This document shows positions 5,157 to 6,740 of a DNA stretch of 6,740 bases, in pieces. The translations under genes were made by a program, and so were the position numbers. This DNA is from JAUVIB01 sp964424545 (GTDB lineage Bacteria > Calditrichota > Calditrichia > Calditrichales > Calditrichaceae). Each line of letters begins with the position of its first letter. Within the stretch, counting starts at the first letter, position 1. The stretch covers positions 1 to 6,740 of the forward strand of contig CAYRJN010000205.1 in the NCBI GenBank assembly GCA_964424545.1, given 5' to 3'. A model generated the notes under the pieces. That model did no database searches. It was not told the DNA's origin and was given only the letters and a program-made list of their open reading frames with translations.

Positions 5157-5338
5157 AATCACCAGTAACCAATCACCAGTAACCAATCACCAGTAACCAA
5201 TCACCATTAACCAATCACCATTAACCAATCACCATTAACCAATCACCATTAACTAATCACCAGTAACCAATCACCATTAACTAATCACCAGTAACCAATC
5301 ACCATTAACCAATCACCATTAACTAATCACCAATCACT
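5157..5338. repeat. Tandem heptamer array, type 2, 26 perfect-period units
   Basis: Twenty-six 7-bp units fill exactly 182 bp with no slip in phase. For 24 units AATCACC alternates strictly with AGTAACC, ATTAACC or ATTAACT, giving a 14-bp higher-order period. The last two units are AATCACC and AATCACT. The array starts 5 bp after the S23 stop and ends 5 bp before the capF-like ATG. The + strand has almost no G, so the transcript would be largely unstructured. Stop codons occur in all frames on both strands, so it is non-coding. There is no spacer/repeat structure, so it is not CRISPR. Confidence 0.97.
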
Positions 5339-5343
5339 AAATT

Positions 5344-6471
5344 ATGAAAAAAATAAAAGTAGGCATAACCGGTCAATCCGGATTTATGGGAAGTCATTTG
5401 TATAATTATTTAAATCTTAAACAAGATGAAATCCAACTTATATCGTTTAAAGATGAATATTTCAATAATCAATCCGATTTAGAGCGTTTTGTAAAGCGTT
5501 GTGATGCCATAGTGCATCTTGCGGCAATGAACCGCCACGGCAATCCCCAGGTAATATATGATACTAATATTCGGCTCGTAAAAACGTTATTGAAAGCGCT
5601 CGATGGTACGGGATCAAAACCGCATATCCTTTTTTCATCCTCCACGCAAGAGGATAAGGATAATTTATACGGTAAATCCAAAAAAGACGGACGTAAATTG
5701 TTTGAGGATTGGGCAAAAAAAAACAAAGCCGCTTTTACGGCCTTTATCATTCCCAATGTTTTCGGTCCCTTTGGCACTCCTTATTACAATTCTTTTATCG
5801 CTACTTTTTGCCACCAGTTAACGCATAATGAAACGCCACAAATCCATGTGGATGGTGAAGTAAAGCTAATTTATATCAATGAGCTTGTGGAACATTTTTA
5901 CAAACAAATCACTAATTCCCAATCCCCAATCCCCAATTACAGAGTCCCGTACACGGTAAAGATCAAAGTTTCCGAAGTATTAAAGTTGTTACAAATTTTT
6001 AAAAAAGATTATTTTGAAAACGGAATTATCCCTGATCTACGGAATCACTTTGAACGCAATCTTTTTAATACGTTTGTTTGTTATATTGACCACGAAAAAT
6101 TTTTCCCATTCCATTTAACCAAACATGCGGATGAGCGCGGCCTATTTGTAGAGCTGATAAAACTCAAAAGCGGAGGTCAGGTATCGTTTTCCACGACTGT
6201 TTACGGTATTACGCGCGGTAATCATTTTCATATAAGAAAAGCCGAACGGTTTGCCGTTATCAAGGGAAAAGCGCGTATCGAATTAAGGCGTATCGGCAAT
6301 GATAAAATAATGTCTTTTGAACTTAATGGCGATAAACCGTCTTTTGTCGATATGCCCGTTTGGCATACACATAATATAACCAATATCGGCAGCGAAGAGT
6401 TATATACCATATTTTGGATAAGCGAACACTATAACCCGGAAGACGGAGATACCTATTTTGAAACCGTTTAA
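5344..6471 (+). CDS. capF: CapF/FnlB/WbjC-type bifunctional reductase/3-epimerase with C-terminal cupin
   Basis: This 375-residue two-domain enzyme carries out the second step of UDP-L-FucNAc synthesis: C3 epimerisation and NADPH-dependent C4 reduction of the CapE product to UDP-N-acetyl-L-talosamine derivatives. The N-terminal short-chain dehydrogenase domain (1 to about 245) has TGQSGFMG (T9-G16) and the catalytic pair Y109/K113 in LYGKSKKDG. The C-terminal cupin (about 250-375) has GITRGNHFHIRKAERF, with H294, H296 and E301, and later VWHTHN with H341 and H343, candidates for metal binding. Length is close to the roughly 370 residues of S. aureus CapF. No Shine-Dalgarno sequence precedes the ATG, because the heptamer array ends 5 bp upstream. 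Residues 189-200 are encoded by heptamer repeats. The enzyme looks otherwise intact. The third enzyme, CapG/FnlC, would be expected downstream but is not seen. Confidence 0.92.
   Translation: MKKIKVGITGQSGFMGSHLYNYLNLKQDEIQLISFKDEYFNNQSDLERFVKRCDAIVHLAAMNRHGNPQVIYDTNIRLVKTLLKALDGTGSKPHILFSSSTQEDKDNLYGKSKKDGRKLFEDWAKKNKAAFTAFIIPNVFGPFGTPYYNSFIATFCHQLTHNETPQIHVDGEVKLIYINELVEHFYKQITNSQSPIPNYRVPYTVKIKVSEVLKLLQIFKKDYFENGIIPDLRNHFERNLFNTFVCYIDHEKFFPFHLTKHADERGLFVELIKLKSGGQVSFSTTVYGITRGNHFHIRKAERFAVIKGKARIELRRIGNDKIMSFELNGDKPSFVDMPVWHTHNITNIGSEELYTIFWISEHYNPEDGDTYFETV
5907..5941. repeat. Type 2 heptamers inside the capF-like coding sequence
   Basis: Five contiguous 7-bp units are visible: AATCACT, AATTCCC, AATCCCC (twice) and AATTACA. 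They encode the peptide ITNSQSPIPNYR (residues 189-200), in the loop between the dehydrogenase helix ending EHFYKQ and the strand YTVKIKVSEV. The reading frame is kept. The units are the same family as the arrays at 3642-3697 and 5157-5338, with a shift to CCCC variants. Confidence 0.75.
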
Positions 6472-6479
6472 AAAAAATA

Positions 6480-6521
6480 GAACGCAGAAGACGCAGATTA
6501 GACAGATAAACGCAGATAAAA
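6480..6521 (-). repeat. Inverted copy of the 9-bp-periodic tract
   Basis: This tract is built from GACGCAGAT-like 9-mers. Its first 36 bases match the reverse complement of the tract at 703-738 at 28 of 36 positions, with most differences being T-to-A changes inside the 9-mers (GCTGAT versus GCAGAT). It begins 8 bp after the capF stop, and the GxxExxY remnant lies about 90 bp further on. Confidence 0.7.
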
Positions 6522-6611
6522 CTAAAAAAAATTATTTTATTGTAATTAATATAACCAGTCATTATTTTTAGTCTAAGTATTTCTATTACGCCGGAAAAAT
6601 ATTTATACTAA

Positions 6612-6687
6612 GAACTCACTTCAATCATCATTGAGTGTTTTTATACGGTGTATAACAAGCTCGGTTTTGGTTTTTTTAGAAAAAGTG
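6612..6687 (+). pseudogene. Decayed N-terminal fragment of a GxxExxY-family gene
   Basis: From 6612 the frame reads ELTSIIIECFYTVYNKLGF and then GF. After a single extra T in the 7-T run at 6671-6677, the next frame reads LEKV. Together this is the conserved N-terminal block of GxxExxY (PDDEXK_3-like) proteins, typically xLTxxIIxxxxxVYNxLGxGFLEKVY. There is an in-frame stop TAA at 6609-6611 just before it and no start codon. The family tyrosine after EKV is replaced by an Ala codon, and no further homology is seen before a stop at 6691-6729. The gene is therefore dead or truncated. The biochemical role of the family is not established. The 9-bp-periodic tract at 6480-6521 precedes it. The frameshift could also be a sequencing error in the T-run, but the missing start and lost continuation argue for true decay. 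Confidence 0.65.
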
Positions 6688-6740
6688 GCTCTACTGGGTT
6701 TCTTGTGGATTTTTTTGTTAGATAGATGATTAATAATTAA
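6688..6740. other. Unassigned AT-rich end of window
   Basis: Beyond the GxxExxY remnant the sequence is T-rich with no recognisable coding region, RNA gene or repeat. In the frame continuing from LEKV it reads through ALLGFLW-like residues to a stop and matches nothing I recognise. Confidence 0.4.

Noticed and set aside
5157..5338. CRISPR array
   Set aside because: The units are 7 bp and contiguous with no unique spacers, and no cas gene is nearby.
5914..5934. G-quadruplex on the minus strand
   Set aside because: Only three G-tracts are present in the heptamer stretch, and four are needed for an intramolecular quadruplex.
6323..6562. Minus-strand open frame over the capF 3' end and downstream DNA
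   Set aside because: It overlaps the conserved cupin coding region antisense and has no recognisable motif.
6617..6642. Rho-independent terminator after the capF-like gene
   Set aside because: CAC-T-TCAA / TTGA-GTG followed by five T gives only a short bulged stem, and the sequence is better explained as GxxExxY coding remnant. Confidence is too low to list it.
6641..6655. Operator-like palindrome TTATAC-GGT-GTATAA
   Set aside because: It is a perfect 6-bp inverted repeat but AT-rich, and lies within the GxxExxY remnant where TATACGGTGTAT encodes part of the conserved YTVYN block. Chance is the simplest explanation.

Overview
The window is AT-rich bacterial DNA. It looks like an accessory surface-polysaccharide locus from an uncultured Gram-negative-type bacterium. 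Nothing in the sequence fixes the phylum. The dense short repeats between genes (7-bp and 9-bp periodic tracts, and TTCGACA...GCTCAG elements) are, from general knowledge, common in genomes of environmental lineages such as Omnitrophota-like, Bacteroidota and Desulfobacterota-like bacteria, but this is only a hint. All intact genes lie on the + strand.

Left half (1-3292): three toxin-antitoxin modules in a row. They are a VapC-type PIN ribonuclease (11-463) whose partner probably lies just upstream of the window, an AbiEi/AbiEii type IV pair with an ATGA overlap (1015-2504), and a HicB/HicA pair with no spacer (2852-3292). Each module is followed by a copy of one composite, non-coding repeat (A 474-738, B 2538-2823, C 3327-3499). 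In its fullest form the repeat contains a TTCGACA/GCTCAG element, ATCGAGC-type heptamers, a 58-64 bp core that is over 90% identical between copies, and a 36-bp tract with 9-bp periodicity.

Right half (3715-6471): two successive enzymes of UDP-N-acetyl-L-fucosamine synthesis. A CapE/FnlA/WbjB-type 4,6-dehydratase/5-epimerase (3715-4731) and a CapF/FnlB/WbjC-type reductase with a C-terminal cupin (5344-6471) make a capsule or O-antigen sugar precursor. The third enzyme (CapG/FnlC) is expected downstream but is not in the window. A four-helix-bundle (S23/IVP-type) gene (4792-5151) sits between the two. It is followed by a 26-unit perfect-period heptamer array and preceded by a degenerate copy of the same heptamers in inverted orientation. 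A short stretch of the same heptamers is also found in frame inside the capF-like gene.

Right end (6472-6740): an inverted copy of the 9-bp-periodic tract, then a decayed N-terminal fragment of a GxxExxY-family gene with a frameshift in a T-run. The rest shows nothing recognisable.

Overall, a sugar-nucleotide operon appears to have accumulated small accessory genes (toxin-antitoxin, S23, GxxExxY), nearly all bordered by the same repeat families. The most notable signals are this association, the heptamer-flanked S23 gene splitting the cap genes, and the intrusion of heptamers into a coding sequence.
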